Shown piece after piece: positions 45,304 to 54,640 of a stretch of 64,000 nt of DNA. The DNA lies in contig JAWPMR010000001.1 in the NCBI GenBank assembly GCA_033344815.1, positions 2,280,136 through 2,344,135 on the forward strand. The letters are read 5' to 3'. The notes below the pieces were generated by a model. That model saw only the letters and a program-made list of their open reading frames with translations, was not told the origin of the DNA and ran no database searches. The stretch's first letter is position 1, and the number at the start of each line of letters is the position of its first letter. The DNA is from Paracoccaceae bacterium. GTDB lineage: Bacteria; Pseudomonadota; Alphaproteobacteria; Rhodobacterales; Rhodobacteraceae. The position numbers were made by a program, and so were the translations under genes.

Positions 45304-46920
45304 TCAGGATGTCGCGCTTTGGAGGATAATATCGGATGCTTTTTCACCGACCATGATGGCTGGCGCATTCGTGTTACCGGTTGGAATGGTGGGAAAGATC
45401 GAGGCATCAGCAATGCGCAACCCTTTCAACCCGTGAACCTTGAGCTGTGGATCGACCACGCTTGTGGCAGGATCTCGACCCATGCGACAGGTTGAGCAGG
45501 CATGGAAAACGGTCCAGGCGTTCTCTTGGATATATCTGGATATGTCTGCATCGCTTGTAGCCTGCGCACCAGGTAAAAGCTCGCTTTCAATCACGGAACG
45601 CAACGCAGGGGCTTGAGCGATCTCGCGCATCAATCTTGTCCCGGCCACCATCAAGGCCCGATCCTCTTCGGTGTCGAGATAATTGGGGTGTATTTCAGGC
45701 GATGCCATAGGATCTGGCGAACAGATGTTGAGATGCCCGACACTCGTCGGTTTGCACGGATTGAAGCCCATCAAGAACCCCTTGAAGGGATCCGGGCGCA
45801 TCAGCGGGCGGATCCCTTCGGGCGCGCGGGTATAGCTGACGGGCGAAAAGTAGAGCTGCAGATCCGGGCCTTGAGACGCGTCGGACATGCTAATGAACCC
45901 ACCCCCTTGATTAAGGCTCAGTGAAAGCGGGCCCGTGCGCATTAACGCATACTGAAGCGCGGCTTTGGTCTTCCCCCAAAGCGGTCCTAGAGCCTGATTG
46001 AGGCTTGGTACGTTTGAGGTATAGTAATTGTCGCTGCCCAGATGATCCTGGAGGTTGCGTCCAACATGCGACGCATTCAGTCGCACGGGGATGCCATGAT
46101 CCTGCAAGACTTCACCTGGCCCAACGCCAGAAAGTTGCAGCAATTGTGGCGAGTTGATCGCGCCCGCGGATAGGATCACTTCGGCGCGCGCTTGCAGGGT
46201 TTTGGTCTGACCATTCTGTTGAAACTTAACGCCGGTCGCGCGCAGGCCTTCAAATAGCACCCGCGTCACATGGGCACCTGTGCGGATTTCAAGATTTTGG
46301 CGTCGCTTTGCGGGTTTGAGATAACTGCGCGCAGTAGAGGCGCGAAAACCTCCCTTGGTAGTGATCTGATAGCACGCGGCGCCTTCCATATTCTCGCCGT
46401 TGTAGTCCGGGTTGGTCGGGATGCCGGTCTGTCGTGCCGCCTCAAGGAAAATGCGCGTCAATGGATGCACTTCATCCGTGACATCATGCACGGGCAGGGG
46501 GCCGCCTTTGCCGCGCGCCGGGCTGGATGGTCCGTCCCAGTCTTCCATACGGCGAAATATAGGCTCTACGTCATCCCACGCCCAACCGGGTGCCGCCGCA
46601 TTCCATTCCGCATAATCGCTAGGATGGCCGCGCACATAGACCATCGCATTGATCGAACTGGACCCGCCGAGCACCTTGCCGCGCGGCCAGTAAGAGCGAC
46701 GATCCTTTAAGCCCGCAATAGGTTCCGTTGTGTATTTCCAGTTGACCTTTTCGTCATGAAAAACCTTGCCGTAGCCAATTGGCATCTGGATCCAAAGGTC
46801 CCTGTCATGCCCTCCGGCTTCGAGAAGGGCGACGCGAAAGCGGCCACATTCCGTGAGCCGGTTCGCCAGTACCGCCCCCGCAGAGCCAGCACCAACGATA
46901 ACGTAGTCAAATGCCTCCAA
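45304..46920 (-). CDS. GMC-family oxidoreductase (choline dehydrogenase-like)
   Basis: 538 residues, standard length. FAD-binding VIVGAGSAGAVLANRL opens the protein. GMC signature 1 (WPRGKVLGGSSSINAMVYVRG) and signature 2 (GAINSPQLLQLSGVG) are intact. The active-site region HACSTCRMG and TNAPAIMVGEKASD close it. It oxidises a primary alcohol group to aldehyde. Start at TTG 46920 with GGAGAAA upstream, one base past the permease stop, is preferred over an extension into that gene. It is co-transcribed with the ABC importer, so its substrate is probably the imported compound or a derivative. Confidence 0.92.
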   Translation of the reverse strand: MEAFDYVIVGAGSAGAVLANRLTECGRFRVALLEAGGHDRDLWIQMPIGYGKVFHDEKVNWKYTTEPIAGLKDRRSYWPRGKVLGGSSSINAMVYVRGHPSDYAEWNAAAPGWAWDDVEPIFRRMEDWDGPSSPARGKGGPLPVHDVTDEVHPLTRIFLEAARQTGIPTNPDYNGENMEGAACYQITTKGGFRASTARSYLKPAKRRQNLEIRTGAHVTRVLFEGLRATGVKFQQNGQTKTLQARAEVILSAGAINSPQLLQLSGVGPGEVLQDHGIPVRLNASHVGRNLQDHLGSDNYYTSNVPSLNQALGPLWGKTKAALQYALMRTGPLSLSLNQGGGFISMSDASQGPDLQLYFSPVSYTRAPEGIRPLMRPDPFKGFLMGFNPCKPTSVGHLNICSPDPMASPEIHPNYLDTEEDRALMVAGTRLMREIAQAPALRSVIESELLPGAQATSDADISRYIQENAWTVFHACSTCRMGRDPATSVVDPQLKVHGLKGLRIADASIFPTIPTGNTNAPAIMVGEKASDIILQSATS

Positions 46921-46921
46921 G

Positions 46922-47746
46922 CTATTTCTCCGACCCGCCGCGTCCGAACACCTGTGCAAGGACCATCATCACTGATGTAATGATGATCATGATTGTCGAG
47001 ATCGCTGCAATTGTCGGGTCGATTTGATCACGCAACGCGTTGAACATATTGCGTGTTAGCGTCGGGTTGTCGCCACCTGATATGAACATCGCGACGACGA
47101 CTTCATCAAAGGAGGTCAAAAACGCCAGCAGGGCTGCGGTCACGATGGCAAATCGGATCTGCGGTACGGTTATCGTGAGAAATGCCTGCCAGCGTGGGGC
47201 ACCCAAACTGCGCGCGGCAAGTTCCTGATTCATGTCATAACTTTTGAGCGCGGATCCGGTCACAATGATCACAAGCGGCAGCGCTAAAACGCTGTGTGCC
47301 AGTACAAGTCCGGTTAGTGTGTAAAGCAGGCTGAGTTTGACAAAGATGTAAAACGCCCCGATCGCGACCAGAACCACCGGCACCATCATCGGGGTGATCA
47401 AGGCAAGATAAGCAACCTTTACAAAACGCACGCCGCAACAATGCAGCCCGTAAGCCGCAACAACGCCGACCGGTGTTGCCACGAGCATTGTCAGGAAAGC
47501 GGCCTTGAGAGAGGTCGCGGTTGCCTGCATCCATTCCGGCGACCCAAAGTAATTCCGATACCAGCGCAGCGACCAGTTTTCCGGCGGAAATTCGAGGTAT
47601 TGCGAATCCGAAAAGGACATCGGGATCACGATTAAGGTCGGCACCACCAAGAGCAGCATGACAACACCGGCAAACACATAGAGCCAAAGGCGCTGGCCGT
47701 GGGTGACCTGAGTGTCAGAGGCGGGTTTATCAAACCATGCGAACAT
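46922..47746 (-). CDS. ABC transporter permease (PotC type)
   Basis: 274 residues with six membrane segments. The ATPase-docking loop reads QELAARSLGAPRWQAFLTIT (about 181-200). The family imports polyamines, betaines and similar cations. I chose ATG 47746 (MFAWFDKPAS); it shares a base with the stop of the upstream permease (TGATG). Confidence 0.92.
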   Translation of the reverse strand: MFAWFDKPASDTQVTHGQRLWLYVFAGVVMLLLVVPTLIVIPMSFSDSQYLEFPPENWSLRWYRNYFGSPEWMQATATSLKAAFLTMLVATPVGVVAAYGLHCCGVRFVKVAYLALITPMMVPVVLVAIGAFYIFVKLSLLYTLTGLVLAHSVLALPLVIIVTGSALKSYDMNQELAARSLGAPRWQAFLTITVPQIRFAIVTAALLAFLTSFDEVVVAMFISGGDNPTLTRNMFNALRDQIDPTIAAISTIMIIITSVMMVLAQVFGRGGSEK

Positions 47747-48645
47747 CAGTGCCCACCTGCCCCCATATTTGCCACATTGGAGAAGCGAGACGCCACCCAG
47801 AGGATTGCGATGGTTAACACCAGAAGCACAACGCCAAGCGCACTTGCTGCTCCCCAGTTCACAAATAATTCGATGTTGGAGACGATTTTCATCGACACCA
47901 TGATCACCTTGCCACCGCCCAACACGGCGGGCGTTACAAAGAAACCCAAGCACAATACAAAGACCATAAGCGACCCAGCCAGCAATCCAGGCGCGGACAG
48001 CGGGAAAAACACGGTCCAAAAGGCCCAGCGCGGGCTGGCCCCCAGATTGGAGGCTGCTTTCAGGTAATCGTGATCTATCGCTTTCATAGCGTTATAAACG
48101 GGCAGGATCAGGAACGGCAGCATGATATGGACCATGCCGATCAATGTACCCGTCATATTGTGCACGATCTTGATCGGCTCATCCCAAACCCCGAGCGAGA
48201 TGGCCCATTGATTGACCAGACCCTGCTTTTGCAACAGCACCAGCCATGCATAAGTGCGTACCAAGAGTGACGTCCAGAACGGTACAAGGACCGTGATCAA
48301 CGCCAGATTGGCCCAGCGGGTTGGCAGTTGGGACATGAAGTAAGCCAGCGGATAACCGATGAGAATACATAGGCCAGTGGTCAAAAAACTGACCTGAAAT
48401 GTAGTCATGAAAATACGGTAATAGGACTTGCGTTCGATCATACGGGCGTAGTTTTCGAGCGAGAATTGCCCGTCCGCGCCAATGAAGGACACATAGAACA
48501 ACCACCCGACAGGGATCACGAGTATCACAAGGACCAAGAGCAGCGCAGGTGAGCTGAGGCCAAACAACCGGAGCCGCTCAAGCACGCCATCGCGGTGCAG
48601 GCCCGCGCCTTGTGGCAGGGGAATGGAACTATCAGTCATCATCAT
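47746..48645 (-). CDS. ABC transporter permease (PotB type)
   Basis: About 299 residues with six membrane segments. The docking loop is YLKAASNLGASPRWAFWTVF. Several adjacent start codons exist (ATG at 48645, 48642 and 48639; TTG at 48651). All overlap the end of the ATPase gene, so translation is coupled. It pairs with the PotC-type permease. Confidence 0.9.
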   Translation of the reverse strand: MMMTDSSIPLPQGAGLHRDGVLERLRLFGLSSPALLLVLVILVIPVGWLFYVSFIGADGQFSLENYARMIERKSYYRIFMTTFQVSFLTTGLCILIGYPLAYFMSQLPTRWANLALITVLVPFWTSLLVRTYAWLVLLQKQGLVNQWAISLGVWDEPIKIVHNMTGTLIGMVHIMLPFLILPVYNAMKAIDHDYLKAASNLGASPRWAFWTVFFPLSAPGLLAGSLMVFVLCLGFFVTPAVLGGGKVIMVSMKIVSNIELFVNWGAASALGVVLLVLTIAILWVASRFSNVANMGAGGH

Positions 48646-49720
48646 TCGCAATCAAAACGGTGTCGGCGGCATCCAACGTCAGGGCGATCTGATCTCCGGG
48701 AGCAGGTAATTTGGCGACCATATTACCGCGGATACCGCCGCGCAGGCTGACTTCGGTACCGTCGGGCAATTGGGCATACAAAAGATAGCTGTCGCCCTGA
48801 TAGACGACATTTGACACCGTTGCCTGAAACAGATTGGCCGTATCGGGTGCGTCATTTGATGCCATCCGCAATCGTTCGGGGCGTATCATCAGAAGTAGTT
48901 TTCCTGATGGCGCGTTGTTTCCCGCGTGTTTGAGGGGGGCGCCCGCGAACATTATCTGACTGCCTTCCCGCGATACCGGCAGAAAGGTTGAATCCCCGAT
49001 GAAGTCCGCCACAAACCGGTTCGACGGTGCGTCATAGACTTCCTGTGGGGATGCCAGCTGCATGATCTTACCGTGATTGACCACGGCGATCCTATCCGAC
49101 ATGGTCAAGGCTTCGCGCTGGTCATGCGTCACATAAACCGTTGTCATACCTAGTTTTTCATGCAGATGGCGCAGTTCGATCTGCATCTGGTCACGCAATT
49201 TCTTATAAAGCGCGGAAAGGGGCTCATCCATCAAAAGGATACGGGGTTCAAACACAATTGCACGTGCCACTGCCACGCGTTGTTTTTGACCGCCCGACAG
49301 CTGGTGAATGCGCCGCGCGCCGTACCCCCCTAATTGAACGGTTTCCAATGCTTGCTCAACCCGCGCGTCAATCTCGTCCTTGGCGGTTTTACGCAGACGT
49401 AACGGATAGCCGACGTTTCCTGCCACTGTCATATGCGGAAAAAGCGCGTAATTCTGAAACACCATACCCACGTCGCGCAGATGCGGCGGTTTGCGGATCA
49501 CTTCTTCATCGCCGAACTTCAAACTGCCGCCATCAGGTCGTGTGAACCCCGCCAAGACCATCAGCAAGGTTGTTTTGCCAGAGCCTGAAGGACCCAGAAG
49601 TGTCAGAAATTCGCCGCTTTTTACGTCGAGTGAGACATCATCAAGAGCGTGGACTGAGCCGTAGGTTTTGGTGACATTCCGCACCGAAATCGGCAATGCT
49701 TTAGACAGAACCTCGGTCAC
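48632..49720 (-). CDS. ABC transporter ATP-binding protein (PotA type)
   Basis: 362 residues. Walker A GPSGSGKTT, signature LSGGQKQRVAVARA and Walker B ILLMDEP are intact, and a C-terminal TOBE domain (about 270-355) is present. Oddly, the D-loop reads SALYKKL where SALDKKL is usual; one base (GAT to TAT) would explain it. I prefer the GTG start at 49720, which has AGGAAG six bases upstream, over a TTG farther out. It is preceded by a hairpin that separates it from the receptor gene. Confidence 0.92.
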   Translation of the reverse strand: MTEVLSKALPISVRNVTKTYGSVHALDDVSLDVKSGEFLTLLGPSGSGKTTLLMVLAGFTRPDGGSLKFGDEEVIRKPPHLRDVGMVFQNYALFPHMTVAGNVGYPLRLRKTAKDEIDARVEQALETVQLGGYGARRIHQLSGGQKQRVAVARAIVFEPRILLMDEPLSALYKKLRDQMQIELRHLHEKLGMTTVYVTHDQREALTMSDRIAVVNHGKIMQLASPQEVYDAPSNRFVADFIGDSTFLPVSREGSQIMFAGAPLKHAGNNAPSGKLLLMIRPERLRMASNDAPDTANLFQATVSNVVYQGDSYLLYAQLPDGTEVSLRGGIRGNMVAKLPAPGDQIALTLDAADTVLIANDDD

Positions 49721-49737
49721 AACACACTTCCTGTATA

Positions 49738-49768
49738 CCTCTGTGGGTGACAACCGTGCCCACAGAGG
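49738..49768. repeat. Intercistronic hairpin between receptor and ATPase genes
   Basis: CCTCTGTGGG (49738-49747) and CCCACAGAGG (49759-49768) form a perfect 10-bp stem with an 11-base loop. On the minus strand it follows the receptor gene and precedes the ATPase ribosome site. There is no T run after it in that direction, so message stabilisation is likelier than full termination. Confidence 0.7.
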
Positions 49769-49787
49769 TCGTTTTTTGTCACCAAGC

Positions 49788-50828
49788 TCACTCGGTCAGC
49801 ATTTCCTGATACATCTCGTCAGCTATGGTTTCCCATTTGGCGTACCATTCCAGTGAAACTGGCAGTTGCATAGCAGCGTTTTCCGGTGACGAGGGCAGTC
49901 CCGCCGCCACTTCATCGGTGATCACGCCGGTGCCATAGGCCGCTTTGTTTGTCGGGCCATAGGTGATGTAAGTGGGCAGATCATCCTGATATTCCGGTTT
50001 GGAGATTTCATTGAGAAACGCCATCGCCACATCCTTGTTTGGCGCACCTTTGGGAATGGCAAAACAATCATAATCAAGCAAAGCCTGGTTGAAGCTGTAC
50101 TTTACCTGAGCGCCATCCTTGGCGGCGTTGTCAAAACGCCCGTTCCAGCCGGTGGTCATGTCGACCTCACCGTCTTTCATCAATTGCGCCTGCTGGGCAC
50201 CTGAGGACCAGAAAACATCAATATTCGGCTTAAGTTCGCGTATTTTGTCCAGAGCCCGTTCGATGCCCTCTTCAGAATCCAATTCAGCATATACATCTTC
50301 GGGGGCCACGCCCAAAGCCATCATCGCAGGCTCAAGTGCGCCCGCCACTTTGTTGCGATAGGCTCGTTTGCCCGGGAATTTCTCAACGTCCCAGAAATCC
50401 GCCCAGCTTTGTGGCCCGGCATCGCCATATGTCGCAGTATTCCATGCATAGACGGTCGAAAAAACATCACCGCCGACGCAATAGTCGGTGTAGAGGCCCG
50501 GGTAGAAACTGGACACATCAATTACGCTGTAGTCGAGTTTTTCCAACAGCCCTTCTGCCGCTGCCCGCGCCGCGGAACCCGAGCCGCTGGCTACAATGTC
50601 CAATGAGACCGCGCCCGTAGACACCTGCAGGCGCACATCCGACATGCCGCCATAGGATTCCTGTTTGACAACAATGCCGGTATTGGCAGCTGCGGGCTCA
50701 AACAGTGCTTTACTTTGGGCTTCCTGATAGGATCCGCCCCAGGAAGCGATGGTGACAGTCTGATCCTGCGCATGTGCTGTTGAGCCAATCAAAATGGCGG
50801 CCAGTGTTAGGCCTCTTGCCGTGTTCAT
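49788..50828 (-). CDS. ABC transporter substrate-binding protein (PotD-like)
   Basis: 346 residues. The signal peptide ends near residue 20 (TAHA-QD). VTIASWGGSYQEAQSKALFEP is the typical start of extracellular binding proteins for polyamines and related cations, and VDMTTGWNGRFDNA lies in the hinge area. It is the first gene of a five- or six-gene leftward run (receptor, ATPase, two permeases, GMC oxidoreductase, enolase-type enzyme). The ligand is not known; an amine or betaine is likely. Confidence 0.92.
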   Translation of the reverse strand: MNTARGLTLAAILIGSTAHAQDQTVTIASWGGSYQEAQSKALFEPAAANTGIVVKQESYGGMSDVRLQVSTGAVSLDIVASGSGSAARAAAEGLLEKLDYSVIDVSSFYPGLYTDYCVGGDVFSTVYAWNTATYGDAGPQSWADFWDVEKFPGKRAYRNKVAGALEPAMMALGVAPEDVYAELDSEEGIERALDKIRELKPNIDVFWSSGAQQAQLMKDGEVDMTTGWNGRFDNAAKDGAQVKYSFNQALLDYDCFAIPKGAPNKDVAMAFLNEISKPEYQDDLPTYITYGPTNKAAYGTGVITDEVAAGLPSSPENAAMQLPVSLEWYAKWETIADEMYQEMLTE

Positions 50829-50928
50829 GTCTTACTCCTTGTTGTCTGTTTGAGCTTCCCATGCGGAAAGCACATACGCCTTTGATTTTCCCGAGCAGTA
50901 CGGCGCATCAGCCGCCCGGTGTCAGTTG

Positions 50929-52251
50929 TCAGACAGCAGTCGCTGCGCGTTTCATTTCAAGGCGATCCTGCCTGCGATACCAGGCGACGGTTGCCGGCAA
51001 GAACCATGGTTTTCCAGTGTAAAATGGCCGCGTCGGGTTCGACAAACCGTCAAGTGCGGTTGACCCCTCGGCAAGTCCTAGCACTTTTTGACCCAAACGC
51101 TTCCCAAGGTAGCTGGCCATGGACACGCCGGATCCGCAATATCCCATCGCGTAATGGATGCCGTTATGAACGCCGGTATGGGCCAGTTCGTCAAAGGTGT
51201 AAGCGACGCGACCCATCCAGGAATGCGTGATGCCGTATGAGGCCAGCTCTGGGAAAATCTCACACATATCGGTAAAAAGCTTGGGGCCGCTGATGGATGT
51301 ATCCGTTTCATTTGCCGAAACCCGCCCACCAAAAATTACCCGCCTGCCGTCCGGTGACGCACGATAGTAGTAAACAACCTTGCGCGTATCGCTGGCAATG
51401 CGGCCCGTCGGGAACAGAGCGGTGACGAGATCTATAGGCAAGGGCTCCGTTGCAATGATATAGCTGCCAATTGGAATGACACGCCGCTGGAGCCAGGGCG
51501 TCAGGCCAGTAGTATATCCGTTTGTGGCCACAATCACTTCTCGGGTGCGGACGTTACCTTTTTCGGTCGACAGAATAAAACCGCCGACATCTCTGGTGAT
51601 TGCGGTAACCGCGCACCCGCCCAAGACGTCTGCACCCGCTGATCGCGCGAGCGACAGAAGCCCGCGATGGTATTTGGCCGGATCGATCGAGGCATGTCGC
51701 GTAAAGACCACGCCCCCATGATAGGCATCAGAGCCCAGTTCACGCCGTTGTTCAGCGCGCGGCACCACAAAGGCTTCGATGTTTTCGGTGCGCGACAAAG
51801 TTTCTGCATCGCGCGCAATCTCTTCATAGTGCGCGGGAGTATGGGCAGCATGGAACCTGCCACTGCGGGCAAAATCACATTCCAACCCTTCATGCGTGAT
51901 AAAATCACCGATCCAATCCAACGCCGTCTCGCCTTCCTTGCGGATGGCGCGGGCACGTTCTGCCCCATATGTTGCGGTCAGTTTTTGCAAAGATGGTTTG
52001 ACACTTGTGCTGATCTGACCGCCATTGCGTGTGCTGCATCCCCAACCCGGATCCTGCGCGTCCAGAACCAATGTCTGGCAGCCGCCGCGCGCGGTTTCAA
52101 TCGCGGCGTGCAGACCAGTGTATCCCGACCCAATGACGACGACGTCGACGGAATGCGGTAGGTTTTCTGTGAGGGAGGAAGGAACTGACACTCCTTCCAG
52201 CCAATAGGAACTGTCTTTGCAATCTGGTCTGATGACCGTGTTCCCCGCCAT
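50929..52251 (-). CDS. FAD-dependent amine oxidoreductase (DAO family, PuuB-like)
   Basis: 440 residues. An ADP-binding VVVIGSGYTGLHAAIETARG (about 35-54) and a GWGCSTRNGGQI block are like those of gamma-glutamylputrescine oxidase and related amine oxidases. The C-terminal GYCGSGVSMASYLGKRLG contacts FAD. GGGAGTG precedes the ATG. It is 100 bp upstream of the receptor gene on the same strand, so it may lead the transport operon. Its likely substrate is a secondary amine. Confidence 0.88.
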   Translation of the reverse strand: MAGNTVIRPDCKDSSYWLEGVSVPSSLTENLPHSVDVVVIGSGYTGLHAAIETARGGCQTLVLDAQDPGWGCSTRNGGQISTSVKPSLQKLTATYGAERARAIRKEGETALDWIGDFITHEGLECDFARSGRFHAAHTPAHYEEIARDAETLSRTENIEAFVVPRAEQRRELGSDAYHGGVVFTRHASIDPAKYHRGLLSLARSAGADVLGGCAVTAITRDVGGFILSTEKGNVRTREVIVATNGYTTGLTPWLQRRVIPIGSYIIATEPLPIDLVTALFPTGRIASDTRKVVYYYRASPDGRRVIFGGRVSANETDTSISGPKLFTDMCEIFPELASYGITHSWMGRVAYTFDELAHTGVHNGIHYAMGYCGSGVSMASYLGKRLGQKVLGLAEGSTALDGLSNPTRPFYTGKPWFLPATVAWYRRQDRLEMKRAATAV

Positions 52252-52376
52252 TGTCCACTCCCTGGAGCACTTGACCTAAATGGGTCTGAATGCGTTGATC
52301 CGCAGGAAATCCCAGATCGCAAACAGATCATTCATCGACGATAGGAAGAAAGCTGTATTAAATCAATACAATTGGA

Positions 52377-52387
52377 ATTACGGTAAT
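52377..52387. promoter_or_regulatory. Dyad in the divergent region before the LysR gene
   Basis: ATTACGGTAAT is symmetrical around its centre base and matches the T-N11-A type of site bound by LysR regulators. It lies 32 bases before the LysR start, between it and the divergent oxidoreductase gene. Autoregulation is inferred. Confidence 0.4.
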
Positions 52388-52418
52388 ATTCGATTTACTT
52401 ATGGCGTAAGGCGTACGT

Positions 52419-53318
52419 ATGGGACCATCCTTAAAGCTGCGGCATCTGGAAGTGTTCAATGCATTGATCGAGGCCGGATCTGTGTCCCGCGCTGCGGTCC
52501 GGCTTAATCTGACACAACCTGCCGTGAGTATTGCGCTCAGTAACTTTGAGGCCGACTTGGGGTTTGCCTTGTTTCATCGTGAGCGCGGGTTTTTCACACC
52601 CACAAAAGAAGCCATGCTGTTACATGAAGAGGTTGTGCACGGCTTGCAGGCGATCAGCCAGGTTCAGGAGCGGGCAGTCAGGATCCTTTCGGGTCAAACC
52701 GGATGCGTCCGCATTGCGACCAACGGTGTTCTGGCGTTCAACTTTCTACCCGGTTTGCTGGCGAATTTTCAACGCGAACATCCTGGAATCACGATTGAAA
52801 TCAAGGTGCATTCTTCCCGCCAGATTGCGACATGGGTTGCCACGCAGACCATTGATATCGGGCTGATTGATCTGCCCGTCCCCGTCGCGGGTCTGGATGC
52901 TGAGATTTTCAAGTTCGATTGTGTCTGCGCGATGCACAAGGATGATCCGCTCACTGCATTCCAAGAAATCCATCCAAAACTGCTGGAGGGGCGTTCGGTA
53001 ATCAAAATAACCGGCGATCACCAAATAGATCAACAACTTGACACGCTTCTGGCCGCGGCCAACGTGTCGGTTTCCCGGAACATGACAGCTTATTACTTCG
53101 CAATTGCCCGCAATCTGGTTGCTGCAGGCCAACATCTCGCCGTTCTTGATCCAGTGAATGGCAAGGCTGATTTACAAGACGATGTGACTTGGCGACCATT
53201 TACACCCAACATTTATAACAGTCTTGCTGTGGTCACCCAAAAAGATCAGCCCATCGGCCAAGCCGCGCTGGAAGTACATGAACGTATTCGGGGCGCATTG
53301 AATGCGCTGGCCGTCTGA
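52419..53318 (+). CDS. LysR-family transcriptional regulator
   Basis: 299 residues with an N-terminal helix-turn-helix (about 5-60; LKLRHLEVFNALIEAGSVSR, then AVRLNLTQPAVSIAL) and a substrate-binding effector domain (about 90-295). It is divergent from the oxidoreductase and ABC operon, and 32 bases ahead of the cupin gene, so it likely regulates one or both. Confidence 0.93.
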   Translation: MGPSLKLRHLEVFNALIEAGSVSRAAVRLNLTQPAVSIALSNFEADLGFALFHRERGFFTPTKEAMLLHEEVVHGLQAISQVQERAVRILSGQTGCVRIATNGVLAFNFLPGLLANFQREHPGITIEIKVHSSRQIATWVATQTIDIGLIDLPVPVAGLDAEIFKFDCVCAMHKDDPLTAFQEIHPKLLEGRSVIKITGDHQIDQQLDTLLAAANVSVSRNMTAYYFAIARNLVAAGQHLAVLDPVNGKADLQDDVTWRPFTPNIYNSLAVVTQKDQPIGQAALEVHERIRGALNALAV

Positions 53319-53350
53319 AGGAAACCAACCCGTCGCAAGGGCCCTCTAAA

Positions 53351-53935
53351 GTGACAACAACCTCCCGCCTCAATGGATTCATGGCCGCCGCAAGTGCTCA
53401 GTTATTGCGTGACGACAGCAAGATAGCGGATCACATCGGCACGGCACTTGCTGCAGGATATGCAGGGCCGCGAGCACTGCCACCCGCCTCAATGCCAGCC
53501 TGCGCGATTCTGGACTCCATGCTATCCAATGCCGAAGAGGACCACATACAGAAATTGGCCGCTTGTGCCGAGGATCTGCACTGGCGCATGGCAGGTTTCG
53601 GCAAATTGTCAGGCGAAATCAATAATAAACTTGCAGTTGCCGAATTGATTGGACCGGATGGCCTGTTTGTCAGGCCGGATATTCGTATTGGCCTGCTGTT
53701 ACAGCGAGAAGGCTTTCACTATCCTAACCACTCTCATGCAGCGGAAGAAATCTACCTCGTTCTTAGCGGCACTGCGATGTGGGCGGTAGATAACGCAGAA
53801 CCGATCCCGCGCGGACCCGGTGGCATTATCCGCCACAGATCTTACCAGCCCCACAGCATCGAGACCATAGGCGAGCCATTATGCGCGCTTTGGGGCTGGG
53901 TTGGCGATGTCGCTGGCGGGTCCTATTCCGTGTGA
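53351..53935 (+). CDS. Cupin of the DMSP-lyase family (DddQ-like)
   Basis: 194 residues, single cupin at about 105-190. YPNHSHAAEEIYLVLSG gives H129, E133 and Y135, and QPH gives H168. Their spacing matches the metal ligands and catalytic Tyr of DddQ, the enzyme that splits dimethylsulfoniopropionate into dimethyl sulfide and acrylate. DLHWRMAGFGKL upstream also fits. The start is GTG at 53351. It is probably co-transcribed with the LysR gene. Other cupins share this layout, so DMSP lyase activity is probable rather than certain. Confidence 0.68.
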   Translation: MTTTSRLNGFMAAASAQLLRDDSKIADHIGTALAAGYAGPRALPPASMPACAILDSMLSNAEEDHIQKLAACAEDLHWRMAGFGKLSGEINNKLAVAELIGPDGLFVRPDIRIGLLLQREGFHYPNHSHAAEEIYLVLSGTAMWAVDNAEPIPRGPGGIIRHRSYQPHSIETIGEPLCALWGWVGDVAGGSYSV

Positions 53936-54401
53936 CGTCAAACCATGCGGCTCTGGGCCCGGGCGTCGTTTGAATGAAAGACTCAATGAATGAAGTTTGT
54001 CGGACCAAGGACGCCGGACCCTGATGATGCGTCGATTGGGGCAATAGCTTTACTTGCGCCACCGCGAGTTGGATCGGTAATTTGTGTAAATACGTGAGGA
54101 AGGTACATACCCGGGTTCGCCCAGCGCAGATGTTTTCCGCCCACTTCAACGATAACGGCCTGACTTCCGTAAACTACACCAAGGGACTGAGAATGTTGCA
54201 ATTGCTCAAACGCAGCCGAAGTGTTGTTGCTCTGTAGGCACTCTTGATCTGTTGAATGATTTTTTAACCCACTTACTGCAGTGCAAGCGCGTTCCGGTAG
54301 AATGAATGTATTTTGAGGCAGGGCACTCTAACGCTTGGACCCGTATGATGCCAATACGCGGCCCTCTTACAGTCATCGTGCCATTTCACCCAAGAGTGTG
54401 C
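53936..54401. other. Gene-poor stretch before the IS110 remnant
   Basis: I see no gene. A 72-residue frame on the minus strand (53983-54201) looks protein-like but lacks a ribosome site and matches nothing I know. Confidence 0.35.
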
Positions 54402-54640
54402 CTACTGGCGCAGCATGATGACCACTGCGGTTTGCACAAACAGCATGCACAGATATCGGCTGCCGTGGTTGTGTTCCTGCTCAATATCGCCTGCCCGCCA
54501 GTGCGACTCTGTCGCGGGATCAATCCGAGCCAGGCGTAAAATCGCGCCCATGGTCACAGGCCTCGTCCTTGCCGATTGCAGCACCCATTGCCGTCGTGCG
54601 GCTCGCAGCCGAATTCATAAGCCCGATTTGTTCAACCACG
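54402..54640 (-). pseudogene. Remnant of an IS110-family transposase (C-terminal domain)
   Basis: On the minus strand one frame reads ASRTTAMGAAIGKDEACDHG then RDF, matching the T-A-x-x-A-A-I-G...GRDF block of IS110/IS116 transposases. A frameshift near 54555 is needed to continue into HNHGSRYLCMLFVQTAVV, which matches the G-x-x-Y-L-R-x-L-L-V-x-G-A block. The N-terminal DEDD domain is not seen. It is a short fossil. Confidence 0.7.

Noticed and set aside
53983-54201. 72-residue minus-strand frame with protein-like composition
   Set aside because: No ribosome site, no known motif, and it lies in a decayed stretch next to an IS remnant.
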